DNA of 64,000 bases, from NCBI GenBank assembly GCA_963780165.1, contig CAWABB010000008.1, forward strand, positions 1 to 64,000. Direction: 5' to 3'. The stretch comes from CAWABB01 sp963780165 (GTDB lineage: Bacteria > Bacteroidota > Ignavibacteria > UBA10030 > UBA6906). The position numbers were made by a program, and so were the translations under genes. Positions 42,500 to 51,994 of this stretch are shown piece by piece. The notes under the pieces were generated by a model. The model saw only the letters and a list, made by a program, of their open reading frames with translations, had not been told where the DNA came from and searched no databases. Position 1 is the stretch's first letter; each line of letters begins with the position of its first letter.

Positions 42500-43459
42500 T
42501 CAGATCTGTGACTGCGATGGCCTGCGCATCAGTGTTGCGACGAAGGCGCCGTAGAGCACGAGGAGAGGCAACAGCCACTCCGGCCGGGCGCTCACCGAGA
42601 TTGCCGTCAGGCCGAGCAGGTAGACGTGGACGGTGAGTCCGATCGGGCCGTGGGCTTCCTGGTCCGTTCTGACGCGATGCAATTGAAACTGGGCCGCAAT
42701 GCTGAGCATGACGGCGAGTGTCAGGAGCGCCATCGCCGGGAGTGCGACCTTCCGGGCTGCCATGAACGCGGCGGCCAGGAACAAACCGGCGAGAAGGTCG
42801 CTGACTATGGAAGCGGCGCGTCTGCCGAACACGACGGGGAACGTGCGGTACGCCGTCACCGCGTCGGCGGAAATATCCTTGAAGTAGCCCGCGAGGACGA
42901 AGTTGGCGTATCCGAAGAAGACCGCGCCCGCGGCCGCGGGGATGCAGGGCCGCTGGACGAACGCGATGGAGCCATCGGCGCTGCTTCCCGCCATGACGAA
43001 GAGGATGACGACGATCAGCGCGTTGTACGCCGGGCCTCCCCACCAGCGGCGCTTGAACCATGTGTACGTGGCCAGACCGATGACGCCAAGGATGCCCGGA
43101 GCGATGGTATGGGGAGACATGGAAACGAAGACCGTGACGCATGTGACCTGACCCAGAAGGCTGACAATCATGACATCCCTGGTCCGCACCTCGCCGCGTG
43201 TCAGCGGCCTGTACGGCGCCGAGATGGCGTCGGTGTCCACCTGGAAACAGTCCGTGAGCGCCTGGCCGAACCCGTACGTCAGAAACGAGGCGGCGGCGAT
43301 GGCCAGGCCCCGCAGCGGATCGATCTCCCGGGCCAGCGAAAGTGCGACCACACCCGTGATTCCCGAGACAAACAGCAGATAGGGACGCATGGTGACCCCG
43401 TATGCCGCGGCGAAGCGGAAGCTGAGAATCGGCGCCGGCGTGAACGCAAATGATTTCAT
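42500..43459 (-). CDS. UbiA-family prenyltransferase
   Basis: A 319-residue membrane enzyme with about nine hydrophobic segments. The first Asp-rich motif DCFQVDTDAISAPYRPLTRG (70-89) and the second GYFKDISADAVTAYRTFP match the two prenyl-diphosphate/Mg2+ sites of the family, though the first begins with Asp-Cys rather than Asn-Asp. It should transfer a prenyl or alkyl group to a membrane-bound acceptor, or carry out a related head-group reaction. ATG 43459 has GAAGGGA 8 nt upstream; the frame upstream is not used. First gene of the five-gene set, divergent from the M14 peptidase. Confidence 0.88.
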   Translation of the reverse strand: MKSFAFTPAPILSFRFAAAYGVTMRPYLLFVSGITGVVALSLAREIDPLRGLAIAAASFLTYGFGQALTDCFQVDTDAISAPYRPLTRGEVRTRDVMIVSLLGQVTCVTVFVSMSPHTIAPGILGVIGLATYTWFKRRWWGGPAYNALIVVILFVMAGSSADGSIAFVQRPCIPAAAGAVFFGYANFVLAGYFKDISADAVTAYRTFPVVFGRRAASIVSDLLAGLFLAAAFMAARKVALPAMALLTLAVMLSIAAQFQLHRVRTDQEAHGPIGLTVHVYLLGLTAISVSARPEWLLPLLVLYGAFVATLMRRPSQSQI

Positions 43460-43551
43460 CGAATGTCCCTTCAGTGTCCACCACCATGATAGGGAACGGG
43501 GAGGGGGAAGATGTCGGGGATTTGTCACGATCCTGTCAGGGGTCGCCGGCC

Positions 43552-43579
43552 TTGATTTTCATCCGCCGGACGTTATCTT
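43552..43579 (+). promoter_or_regulatory. Candidate promoter of the M14 carboxypeptidase gene
   Basis: TTGATT (43552-43557), 16 nt, TATCTT (43574-43579), followed by GC. The -10 is the same hexamer as in the tRNA and LacI promoters. The start codon at 43674 leaves a leader of about 90 nt. Confidence 0.4.
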
Positions 43580-43673
43580 GCAGGTGATATGCCTTCGCGC
43601 GCAACCCCAGGCTGTCCCCGCAGCGCTCGCCGACCCCATCGCGAACCCTTTCACCATTAACGGCACCGGAGCC

Positions 43674-46085
43674 ATGCACAGACGAACGATCCTCGCACTG
43701 CTCGTTGTGCTCGCCTCGCAGGTCCTTTCAGTCCCGGCCTCCGCCGGCGGGAACAAGTGGATGTCCGTAGAGATTCCTGTCCCCCGCGCGGGCGACCTGA
43801 CCGCCTTGATCGCTGCCGGCATCGATCCTGAGGGTGCGCTGGGGAAGCCCGGCGGTCCGATGAGATTTGTGGTCGACGAGCGGACGCTCGGGAAGCTGTC
43901 GGCTTCCGGCGTCAGTGTGCGCGTGGTCGACGGCGACCTCGTAGCGTCGTATGCGAGCCGCTTGAAGGGGCCGGCGGATGCCCTCGGCCGGGGCATCGGC
44001 AGCATGGGCGGGTACTACACGCTCGAAGAAGTCATCAAACAGCTCGACTCTCTTCACCTTCTCTTTCCGAATGTCATCGGGGTTCGCGAGAGCATCGGCG
44101 TGTCGTTGCAGGGCAGGGCCATCTGGGCCGTGCGCGTCACGGGCGATCCCGCAACCGCTCCTGCCCGCCCGCGCGTGTTCTTCAACGGCCTTACTCATGC
44201 CCGCGAGCCCATGGGGATGATGACGATCCTGCATCTCCTCTGGTACGTGGGCGAGCGGTATGACGTCGATCCGGAGGTCACGCACCTCCTCGGGACCCGC
44301 GAGCTCTGGGTCGTCCCGGTCGTCAATCCCGACGGCTACGAGGCGAACCGGCGCTTTGCCCCGAACGGAGGCGGGATGCGTCGGAAGAACATGCGGAACG
44401 CGGTGACCGACGATGACACCCGCGGCGTCGACCTGAACCGGAACTACGGGTTTCAATGGGGCTACGACGACTTCGGATCAACCCCTTACCCTGAGGACCT
44501 GGCGTACAGGGGATCCGCCCCGTTCAGCGAGCCCGAGACGCAGGTCATCCGGAACTTCTGCATCGACAGGCAGTTCCTCCTCGCGCTCAACTATCATTCG
44601 TACAGCAACGTGCTGATCTACCCGTGGGGATATCTCGATGAGGAGACGGAGGATTCCCTCATCTACCGGGAGTATGCCTCAGCGATGACCCGGCACAACG
44701 GGTACGCGTACGGAACGGGTGACCAGGTGATCGGGTATCCGACGAATGGCGACGCCGACGACTGGATGTACGGCGAGAGGAGCGTGAAACCGAAAGTCCT
44801 GTCGATGACGCCAGAAGTCGGGACCGGCACCGACGGCTTCTGGCCCGAACCGGACCGGATCCTTCCTCTAGCCGAGGCGAATGTGCGCCCGAACCTCATC
44901 ATGCTCTGGGCCGCGGGAGGATACCCGCGCCTCCGGTCGGCGGAAGTGGTGGACTCTTCGGGCGACGGTTTCCTGGAACGGGGAGAGCCGTTCACGATTC
45001 ACGCGACCGTTGCGAATGCGGGACTGAGCGGTCTGGACAATCTGAGCGTCTCGGTTGCGGCAGGCTCGCCCGCCGTCGAACTTGACAGGAAAGACACGAC
45101 GCTGACCGACATCCTCTCTCGAACGACCCGCGATTGCACGTTCACCGGAAGAGCGGGATGGACTGCGGTGGACGGCGCGGAGGAGGACATCATCGTCTCG
45201 TTCGGCGTTGGCGGAGAGCCCGTGCTCTTCGATTCGATGCACGTGACGTTCGGCAAGGCACAGGTCGTGTTCCAGGACGGAGCGGAGTCGGACCTTGGCG
45301 CCTGGAGACCGTCAAGCAGCTGGGGCAAAAGCTCCGCGTCGCACAGCGGGGATTGGTCGCTCAGCGACAGCCCGATCGGCGCGTATCAAAACAGCGCTTC
45401 TTCTGAGCTGCGGCTCTCCTCTCCGGTGCGGATTCCGGCCGGTGCGACGGCCGCGGAACTCGTGTTCTGGACGCGGTGGGAGATCGAAACCCTCTATGAT
45501 TTCGGTCAGGTGCAGGCGTCCACGAATGGCGGGACAACGTGGAGGCCGCTCGCGGGGAGGTACACGAAGGCGGGTTCGGGCCTCGGCGTGCAGGCGCCCG
45601 GTGAACCCGGGTACGACTCACGCCAGATCGAATGGTTGGAAGAGAGGATTGACCTGAGCGGCTTCAGGGGCGATTCTCTGTTGATCAGATTCGTCCTGAG
45701 CAGCGACGAGTATCTGGCGATGGACGGATGGTACGTCGATGACATCCAGGTCCGCGTCTTCGGCGACGGAGTCTCGTCCGCCGGCGATCCCGCGAGGCAA
45801 CCCCGGGCGTTCGGGCTGGCCCAGAACTTCCCGAATCCGTTCAACCCCGAGACCATCATCGAATACACGGTCGGCGAGTGGGAGTCCTCGGGCGAGGGGA
45901 GAGGGGTCGAGCTGGTGGTCTATGATCTGCTCGGGCGGAAGCTGCTGACGCTGGTGAACGAGGCCAAGCGGCCGGGGAAGTACCGCGTCCGGGTGGATGG
46001 ACGGGGACTTTCGAGCGGAACCTACTTTTATAGAATGCGGGCCGGCGAGTTCGTCGAGACGCGGACGCTGACGGTCATCCGATAG
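43674..46085 (+). CDS. Secreted M14 zinc carboxypeptidase with T9SS C-terminal sorting domain
   Basis: An 803-residue exported protein. Signal peptide about 1-24 (SVPASAGG), prodomain-like region 25-110, M14 catalytic domain about 113-430 with zinc ligands His175, Glu178 (HAREPMG) and His308 (NYHSYSN), the substrate Arg in DLNRNYGF, and catalytic Glu381 (TPEVGTG). Beta-sandwich domains follow, then a type A T9SS sorting domain starting at FGLAQNFPNPFNPET and ending in TYFYRMRAGEFVETRTLTVI. It should be secreted across the outer membrane and bound to the surface, releasing C-terminal amino acids from peptides. GGAG precedes the ATG. The sorting domain is the clearest lineage marker in the window. 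Confidence 0.94.
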   Translation: MHRRTILALLVVLASQVLSVPASAGGNKWMSVEIPVPRAGDLTALIAAGIDPEGALGKPGGPMRFVVDERTLGKLSASGVSVRVVDGDLVASYASRLKGPADALGRGIGSMGGYYTLEEVIKQLDSLHLLFPNVIGVRESIGVSLQGRAIWAVRVTGDPATAPARPRVFFNGLTHAREPMGMMTILHLLWYVGERYDVDPEVTHLLGTRELWVVPVVNPDGYEANRRFAPNGGGMRRKNMRNAVTDDDTRGVDLNRNYGFQWGYDDFGSTPYPEDLAYRGSAPFSEPETQVIRNFCIDRQFLLALNYHSYSNVLIYPWGYLDEETEDSLIYREYASAMTRHNGYAYGTGDQVIGYPTNGDADDWMYGERSVKPKVLSMTPEVGTGTDGFWPEPDRILPLAEANVRPNLIMLWAAGGYPRLRSAEVVDSSGDGFLERGEPFTIHATVANAGLSGLDNLSVSVAAGSPAVELDRKDTTLTDILSRTTRDCTFTGRAGWTAVDGAEEDIIVSFGVGGEPVLFDSMHVTFGKAQVVFQDGAESDLGAWRPSSSWGKSSASHSGDWSLSDSPIGAYQNSASSELRLSSPVRIPAGATAAELVFWTRWEIETLYDFGQVQASTNGGTTWRPLAGRYTKAGSGLGVQAPGEPGYDSRQIEWLEERIDLSGFRGDSLLIRFVLSSDEYLAMDGWYVDDIQVRVFGDGVSSAGDPARQPRAFGLAQNFPNPFNPETIIEYTVGEWESSGEGRGVELVVYDLLGRKLLTLVNEAKRPGKYRVRVDGRGLSSGTYFYRMRAGEFVETRTLTVIR

Positions 46086-46122
46086 TCCACCACCCGCCGT
46101 ATCCGGGTGAGACGAGCCTGCG

Positions 46123-47085
46123 CTACCGCAAGAAATGCCGGGGGAGGTATCCGCGTATCCGGACTCCCGCCGCATCGATGAGCACGGAATCCGGACTCAC
46201 CCGGATGACGCGGGCGCCTGCGAGCCGGTCCTTGCCTTGACCGAGAACGCCGGCGGGAACCGCAATGATCACCGAATCTCCCCGGACCCTGACCGCGAAG
46301 CGAATCGTGTCCGCAGCGCCCGCTGCGAATTCCGCCGTCGCAGCCAGCCTGCCGTCGGGCGCGATCTCTACGCGATAGTGATGCGCGTCGATCTCCGAAG
46401 CTTCCGCCTCTCCCGGTGACTCCTTTTTCGCGAGCGCCTGATCCGGCCGGGCCGCAGCATCACCCTTCATGCGGCTCTCTCGCGTCCGACCAGATGCTGC
46501 CTCGCTCACCACGATCCCCCCGCTGTCGTACGTTCGCTCGAAGGCCCCGCCGGCTGCCGGCTGAGGCGTCGCCTTTTTCGCCTCCGGACTCGCCTGAGGC
46601 GCTGACGCGCCTACGCCAGGTGCCGCGTGCCTCTCATCCCGAGCCCCGGCTTTGTCCACCTCATTCGACCGTGGGGCGGAAGGGGTGCGGTCAGCGATGT
46701 CCGGCCCGGCGTCTGCTGGTTCCACGGGGGTCTCCGCGGCCGTTGGCGTAACAGAGGGCGCGGGGAAGAACCAGCGTTGCCAGAGCGCAATGCCGGTGAC
46801 GATCATGATCGCTGCCGCGAGCGCCGCGATTCTCCCCCACGGCACGCCCGGGCCCGGAGCCATCAGGGTGGCTGCGGCGATCCGCCGCTTCAGTTCCTGG
46901 CGGCCGGCCAGGCGGACGCCGTCCAGGATTTCCCGTTCCTGTCGGAAGGCCTCCCTGAGGTCGGAGTCCGTCGCCAGGCGGGCTTCGAACGCGACCCGCT
47001 CGGCCGGCGACATCCGGCCGAGAACGAACCGCTCGAGCAGCTCCTCCCGTTCCCGGTCGCGGGACGATTCACTGTGGTCGTTCAT
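46123..47085 (-). CDS. Anti-sigma-factor-like membrane protein
   Basis: A 320-residue protein. The cytoplasmic N-terminus (1-75) has the anti-sigma style ELLERFVLGRMSPAERVAFE and then a helical EREIL segment. One membrane segment lies at about 83-107 (IAALAAAIMIVTGIALW). A Pro/Ala-rich periplasmic linker and a beta-rich tail with Asp-Ser-Val repeats (RGDSVIIAVP, SPDSVLIDAAGVRIRGYL) follow. No zinc-binding HxxxCxxC is seen. The ATG at 47085 overlaps the last 17 nt of the ECF sigma gene, the usual sigma/anti-sigma arrangement. Confidence 0.82.
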   Translation of the reverse strand: MNDHSESSRDREREELLERFVLGRMSPAERVAFEARLATDSDLREAFRQEREILDGVRLAGRQELKRRIAAATLMAPGPGVPWGRIAALAAAIMIVTGIALWQRWFFPAPSVTPTAAETPVEPADAGPDIADRTPSAPRSNEVDKAGARDERHAAPGVGASAPQASPEAKKATPQPAAGGAFERTYDSGGIVVSEAASGRTRESRMKGDAAARPDQALAKKESPGEAEASEIDAHHYRVEIAPDGRLAATAEFAAGAADTIRFAVRVRGDSVIIAVPAGVLGQGKDRLAGARVIRVSPDSVLIDAAGVRIRGYLPRHFLR

Positions 47086-47644
47086 AGGCGTTGAGAATCT
47101 GCTGAAGCGATTTCTTACATTGGTATTTCCGGGCCTTGGCCGTCTCGGCGTTGGCGAAACCGAGTCGGTTCGCAATCTCTTCCATGGTCGCCTGCTCCCA
47201 GTAGAACAGGAGCAGGATGGCACGGCAGGGCTCTCCGATCTTCTGCAGGGCGTCGTGGACAGTGCGGGTCCGTTCGACGTCGATCATGGTGTCCAGCGGC
47301 GAATCGCCCGGGTCGGCCGTCATATCGATCGTTCCATGGGAAGGGGATTCCCTGCGCGCGCGGGCGAGACGCCTGAGCCAGAGGTTTCGCACGGTTCCCA
47401 CGACGAATGTGGACAGCCTGGCGGTGTATTCAAACCGGCCGTCCCGCACCCGTTCCCAGAGGATCACCAGCGCCTCCTGGAGCATGTCGTCGGCGTCATC
47501 CTGAGTTCCGTTATTGGCGGTGACGTACCGCCGGACAGGGCCGTCGCAGAGACGGTAGAGCATCACCAGTGTCTCTTCGTCACCGCGGCGTATCCCGTCA
47601 AGGAGGCGCGCGTCGTCATGCAGAAACAGGGTGGAGCGGGCCAT
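47069..47644 (-). CDS. ECF-type RNA polymerase sigma factor
   Basis: A 191-residue sigma-70 family factor with region 2 (about 25-95: DADDMLQEALVILWERVRDG) and region 4 (about 130-185: ILLLFYWEQATMEEIANRLGF, then ETAKARKYQCKKSLQQIL). Region 3 is missing, as is standard for the ECF group. It is probably held by the membrane protein encoded just downstream and released by an envelope signal. It is divergent from the DUF4139 protein, which may be one of its targets. Confidence 0.94.
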   Translation of the reverse strand: MARSTLFLHDDARLLDGIRRGDEETLVMLYRLCDGPVRRYVTANNGTQDDADDMLQEALVILWERVRDGRFEYTARLSTFVVGTVRNLWLRRLARARRESPSHGTIDMTADPGDSPLDTMIDVERTRTVHDALQKIGEPCRAILLLFYWEQATMEEIANRLGFANAETAKARKYQCKKSLQQILNAYERPQ

Positions 47645-47681
47645 TTACCTTTCACTCATGAATGACATACAGAGTCGGAAG

Positions 47682-47712
47682 GTGAACAGGCGATGATACG
47701 AAGTATGTTCAC
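47682..47712. repeat. Inverted repeat in the sigma/DUF4139 intergenic region
   Basis: GTGAACA (47682-47688) and TGTTCAC (47706-47712) form 7-bp arms around a 17-nt centre, between the divergent ECF sigma gene and the DUF4139 gene. It could be an operator or part of a promoter region. Confidence 0.3.
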
Positions 47713-47739
47713 GAGATCAAACACCAGGAGGGATGTCCG

Positions 47740-49239
47740 ATGAAAGCACTGTTGTGGGGAATCTGCAGCCTCGCCGCGATCTCCGCGGCCGCGGCCCAGC
47801 CACGGGAGTCCGCGACGGCCAGCGAGCGGTCGGAGGTGAGCCTCACCATCTATAACCAGAACCTGTCGCTCATCCGGGAGGAGCGCACTCTCGTGCTGCC
47901 CCGCGGCACCGGCGCCGTCATCGTCCCCGACATCCCTGCCACTATCGACGGGACCTCGCTTCATTTCCGGAGCGTCACTGCGCCCGATGCGGTGAAGGTT
48001 CTGGAGCAGAGTTATCAGTACGACCTGGTCCACCAGGCGAAGCTCCTCGAGAAATATGTCGGAAAACAGATCGAGCTGGTCCGCGTGGACCTGTCGACGG
48101 AGAAGGAATACAGCGTGCCGGCCGTGCTTCTCTCCACCGGCTTCTCCTCGCAACAGGGGTATCCGGGCGGGTATGCCGCACTGGGAGGCATGATCGTCGA
48201 GATCAACGGCAAGATCGAGGTGAATCCGGGCGGACGCGTCGTGCTTCCGAGCCTGACCGAAGGTCTCATCCTGAAGCCGCGACTGGAATGGCTCGTCGCC
48301 AGCAACAGGGAAGGAAAGCATGACGTCGAAATCAGCTACCTCGCCGGCGGGCTCTCCTGGGTCTGCAACTACGTCGCGCTGCTCGACAAGAACGACACGA
48401 AACTCGACCTCACCGGATGGGTGACGATCACCAACAACTCCGGGACCACGTTCAAGGACGCGGGGCTGAAGCTCGTCGCAGGCGATGTCAACCTGGTGAA
48501 AGATCAGTTTGCCGGCCAGATGAAGGCCATGCGGGCACAGGTTGCGGAGTTCGACGCGGCCGCACCTCAGTTCAAGCAGGCGGACCTGTTCGAGTACAAG
48601 CTGTATTCGTTGCAGCGGCGGACGAACATCAACGCGAGCGAGACGCGGCAGATCGAGCTGACCTCCGGGCGCGACGTCGCGGCCAGGAAGGTGTTCCTGT
48701 ATGACGGGCTTGCGGACCAGTGGCACTACTGGAGGAACAACTACTCGTATCGTTCGCAGGGGAGCTTCGGGCAGGAGTCGAACCCCAAGGTCGGCGTCTA
48801 TATGACGTTCAAGAACGTGGAAGCGGGAGGGCTGGGCATTCCGCTGCCGAAGGGGACCGTGCGCGTCTACAAGCGCGATGACGACGGACGCGAGCAGTTT
48901 ATCGGCGAAGATCAGATCGACCACACGCCGAAAGACGAGGAAGTGCGGCTCTATCTCGGCAACGCGTTCGATCTCGTCGGGGAGCGGGCGCAGAAAGACT
49001 TCAAGTCGTACGCAAACGGACGCGTGGTCGAGGAGACGATCGAAGTGAAGGTGCGGAACCACAAAAAGGAGAGCGCCGAGGTGCTCGTCTACGAACACCC
49101 GTGGCGATGGAGCCAGTGGGAAATCGTGAACAGCTCAACGAGCTGGACAAAGGTCGACCAGTCGACGCTGAAGTTCCCGGTGAAGGTGGCGAAGGACGGC
49201 GAGGTCACCGTCCGCTATACCATCCGGTACTCCTGGTAG
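47740..49239 (+). CDS. DUF4139-domain exported protein
   Basis: A 499-residue protein with a signal peptide (cut near AAAAAQ, about 20). The body matches the DUF4139 style: LTIYNQNLSLIREERTLVLP at the N-terminus, a central GLSWVCNYVALLDKNDTKLDL, TNNSGTTFKDAGLKLVAGDV, and a C-terminal beta-rich VEVLVYEHPWRWSQWEIV-type region. The biochemical function of the family is unknown; it is found in the envelope of many bacteria. GGAGGG precedes the ATG. Divergent from the ECF sigma gene, convergent (4-nt gap) with the TonB fusion. Confidence 0.87.
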   Translation: MKALLWGICSLAAISAAAAQPRESATASERSEVSLTIYNQNLSLIREERTLVLPRGTGAVIVPDIPATIDGTSLHFRSVTAPDAVKVLEQSYQYDLVHQAKLLEKYVGKQIELVRVDLSTEKEYSVPAVLLSTGFSSQQGYPGGYAALGGMIVEINGKIEVNPGGRVVLPSLTEGLILKPRLEWLVASNREGKHDVEISYLAGGLSWVCNYVALLDKNDTKLDLTGWVTITNNSGTTFKDAGLKLVAGDVNLVKDQFAGQMKAMRAQVAEFDAAAPQFKQADLFEYKLYSLQRRTNINASETRQIELTSGRDVAARKVFLYDGLADQWHYWRNNYSYRSQGSFGQESNPKVGVYMTFKNVEAGGLGIPLPKGTVRVYKRDDDGREQFIGEDQIDHTPKDEEVRLYLGNAFDLVGERAQKDFKSYANGRVVEETIEVKVRNHKKESAEVLVYEHPWRWSQWEIVNSSTSWTKVDQSTLKFPVKVAKDGEVTVRYTIRYSW

Positions 49240-49243
49240 AGGA

Positions 49244-51625
49244 CTATCGACCGACCCTGAACGGGATCGACAGGTAGGTCGTTGTCCGTCCGTCTGCCGA
49301 CACGCCCGGAGTGAACTCCGAGGCCATGACCGCCTCGGTGAACAGTACGTTGAGTGCCGGAAGCGTGCTGCGCGTAACGCGCGATGAAATGGGCTTCCCC
49401 TCGGAGTCGATTTCGACGAGCACCGTAACATCGCCGGTCATGCCGGACCGGAGAATGGCGTCGGGGATCAGAGGCTGCTGCAGCCTTTTGACCCCCGGCG
49501 CCTTCGCCGTTTGTGCGGGTCCGGGAGCCGGGGTCGAGGGCTGCTGTTGCCTGAGAGCCGCCGACTGCACGTCAAGTTTGCTGAGGCCGACGGGAGGATC
49601 GGCAGGCTGTTCCACCGGCGGTTCCTTGGCGGCTTCCACCGTCCCCTTGTCTGGTGCGGCCTCTCCCACCGGCCCGTCTGATACCGGCTCCTCCCTGCGG
49701 AGCTTGGCGGGAGTCGCAGCCTTCTTCGAGCCTGCGCTCGCGGGCTGATCGTCGGGGAGAATCTGCGGCTCGCTGAGCGTTACAGGCGTTGAAGGAGGCT
49801 CCCGGGTCTCCGCCTGTTCCGTCGTTTCAGGTTCATGAGCCTTCGTGTCCGGACGGTCGGGCTTCGTCCCGCTGGGGGAGGAGATCAGGAATACGGCAGC
49901 CACGAGTATGAGGGCCCCGACTCCGCCGCCGTACATCACGGGACGATGGCGATACCAGGCGACGGTGGCGTCGGATTCGCCCGCTTCCGAAGGTGGGGGA
50001 GCTGTCTCCCTTGAGCTCAGGTCGTCAAACGCCATGACCGGCGGCGTGACCGCATCTCCCAGGGTCATGCCCGCGAAGGTTGAACGGCCACTTCCCGACT
50101 GCGATCCGTCTGTGTGTTTGCGCGATCCGAGGGTGTGGGCAAGGGACCCCTGGTACTCCACAAACGCCGCCTGAATGACGCGCTCGCACTCCTGGACGGC
50201 AGGGTGGAGCGGGTCGACTGCATATGCTCGCGCGATCGAGTCGAAGGCCTTCGCGAAATCGCGGGTGGCGGCATGCTCCCGTGCGGTGTCAAGATGCGCT
50301 GCGATGCTGCCAGGGGTTTCCACTGATGCCCCGGTGGCGGGCTTCTGAACTGGCGGTACCTCCGGCTCGGATTCCTGGGCACGCAGAATTTCCTGTTCGA
50401 GGGCGCGCGTCGGCTCGCTGAATGGATCGATCACGAACGCGAGCGCGACTTCGGCGAGCGCCGCTTCGAACTGGCTGCGCGTGAGGAACGCGCGGGCGCG
50501 ATCGAGATGTTTCTCGATCTCCTCCTGTGTGGTCTTGCGCCTGCTCTCGGCGTCGACTTCCCGCTGGCGAAGAAGCGCCTGCCGTTCTTCCTCCGCTTTC
50601 CTGCGGAGGCTCTCCATCTGCTGCTGTTCCTGTTCGCGGCGCTTTGCGAGCTGTTCCTGCCGCTCGCGGCCGATCGCCTCGTCGCGGGCTGCGGTGATCT
50701 CCGCCTCCGCCGCCTGCAGAAGGGAGCTCGTTGGATCCAGCACATACGCCCTGATGATGATATCCAGCGCCTCGCCGAACGCTCCCTGCGAGGCGGCGGC
50801 CTGAGCCTGGTCGGCGGCCGCCTGGACGCCGGCCCGGAGCTCCTCCGCTGCCCGCGCCCGCTCTTCCTCCTCCTGCTTCTTTCGCTGCAGTTCGGCGCGC
50901 GCGGCCAGGTCCTGCGCCCGTGCGATTTCCTGCTCCAGTTGCCGTGCCGCATGATTGTTCGGATCCAGCACGAGCGCAAACGCGAGCTCGTTCTGGGCTT
51001 CCTTCAGCCGTCCGGAGGACAGGAGTGTGCGGCAGCGCGAGAGCGATTCGTTCAGCTTCAGTTCGTGCGCAACCCGGCGTGCCTGCTCCTCCTGCGTTCT
51101 CCGCACATCGTCCTCGCGGCGGAGGTTCTCCATCTCATTGTGATGGATTTCTTCCTGCTCCCTGGTCATGCGCTCCCGCTCGGTCTCCGCGAACCGCTCC
51201 GCATCCTGGCGGGCTTCGCGGACGCGTTGCTCGAGTCCGATGATGTCGGGGTTGTCCCCGTCCAGCAGCCGTGCACGGCCCACCTCTTCGAGGGCGCGCT
51301 GGAAATCCCCCGTACCGAGATACTCATTCGCCTTCGAGAGGATTGCGGCGACCTTGGAAAGGATGGCGACGCGCCGTTGATCAGCGCTCAGCGCGGAGGG
51401 AGTGCCCGGGTGCGGCGAGGGAGAGGGTGTGATACCCGGGGCGCGGCCGGATTCCGTTGACTCGCTCGGCGGGCGCTGCGGCTGTTCCATGAGGACCCTG
51501 ATGCGCGCTTCATACGCCCTGACGTACGGGTTCTTGGGGTCCTCGTCCGACGCGCGAGCGAGAATGCGCAACGCCTCGGCGTAGTTCCCCTCCTTGACGA
51601 GGCGATCGACAAGCTTCAATAGCAT
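49244..51625 (-). CDS. TonB-type energy transducer with long cytoplasmic TPR/coiled-coil region
   Basis: A 793-residue fusion. Residues 1-30 form a TPR-like unit (LVDRLVKEGNYAEALRILAR); 95-500 alternate TPR-like units (LVLDPNNHAARQLEQEI, YVLDPTSSLLQAAEAEI, FVIDPFSEPTRALEQEI, YAVDPLHPAVQECERVI) with Glu/Arg-rich coiled coils. One membrane segment lies near 560-580 (GALILVAAVFLISS), a Pro-rich periplasmic spacer follows, and a TonB C-terminal domain ends the protein (TGDVTVLVEIDSEGKP, FTEAVMASEFTPG). Normal TonB has only a few cytoplasmic residues, so the 560-residue N-terminal part is unusual and may dock cytoplasmic partners. The first Met of the longer open frame (51709) is not needed. Confidence 0.85.
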   Translation of the reverse strand: MLLKLVDRLVKEGNYAEALRILARASDEDPKNPYVRAYEARIRVLMEQPQRPPSESTESGRAPGITPSPSPHPGTPSALSADQRRVAILSKVAAILSKANEYLGTGDFQRALEEVGRARLLDGDNPDIIGLEQRVREARQDAERFAETERERMTREQEEIHHNEMENLRREDDVRRTQEEQARRVAHELKLNESLSRCRTLLSSGRLKEAQNELAFALVLDPNNHAARQLEQEIARAQDLAARAELQRKKQEEEERARAAEELRAGVQAAADQAQAAASQGAFGEALDIIIRAYVLDPTSSLLQAAEAEITAARDEAIGRERQEQLAKRREQEQQQMESLRRKAEEERQALLRQREVDAESRRKTTQEEIEKHLDRARAFLTRSQFEAALAEVALAFVIDPFSEPTRALEQEILRAQESEPEVPPVQKPATGASVETPGSIAAHLDTAREHAATRDFAKAFDSIARAYAVDPLHPAVQECERVIQAAFVEYQGSLAHTLGSRKHTDGSQSGSGRSTFAGMTLGDAVTPPVMAFDDLSSRETAPPPSEAGESDATVAWYRHRPVMYGGGVGALILVAAVFLISSPSGTKPDRPDTKAHEPETTEQAETREPPSTPVTLSEPQILPDDQPASAGSKKAATPAKLRREEPVSDGPVGEAAPDKGTVEAAKEPPVEQPADPPVGLSKLDVQSAALRQQQPSTPAPGPAQTAKAPGVKRLQQPLIPDAILRSGMTGDVTVLVEIDSEGKPISSRVTRSTLPALNVLFTEAVMASEFTPGVSADGRTTTYLSIPFRVGR

Positions 51626-51994
51626 AGTGCCCGGCAATGGAGTCCTCTCGGTGCCTGAGTGTGTATGTGCCTGTAAGTCCATCTGATGAAAAGGCAAAGG
51701 GCATGCCATGCGGATATGAGGGCTTCCCCCGCGTATTCCTCAAGATGGCTGTGATTCCCGGGCGTGGGAGCCAGAAAAAAGGAGAATCTACAGTGATGTG
51801 CACTCATGAGAAACTGAAGCGGCACCGATGAAGTCTCAGGCGAGCGCGGGATGAGAAAAGTGTTGGTGACGAACGCGGTGGATGCCGGAGCGAGAGCGAA
51901 CGGGGCGTCGTCAGTCCTCAAGCTGTGGCACGAAAGTCACGAAGGTGTGGGGGACGCCTGCGGACGGCGAGCAGAACACGACGCGCCGAGGCAC
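51626..51994. other. 369-nt intergenic stretch
   Basis: Between the TPR membrane protein and the TonB fusion, both on the minus strand. I find no credible gene, no RNA and no clear terminator; on the minus strand TTCTCCTTTTTTCTGG is the only T-rich run and it has no stem. A promoter for the TonB fusion is expected here but I could not place one. Confidence 0.5.
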
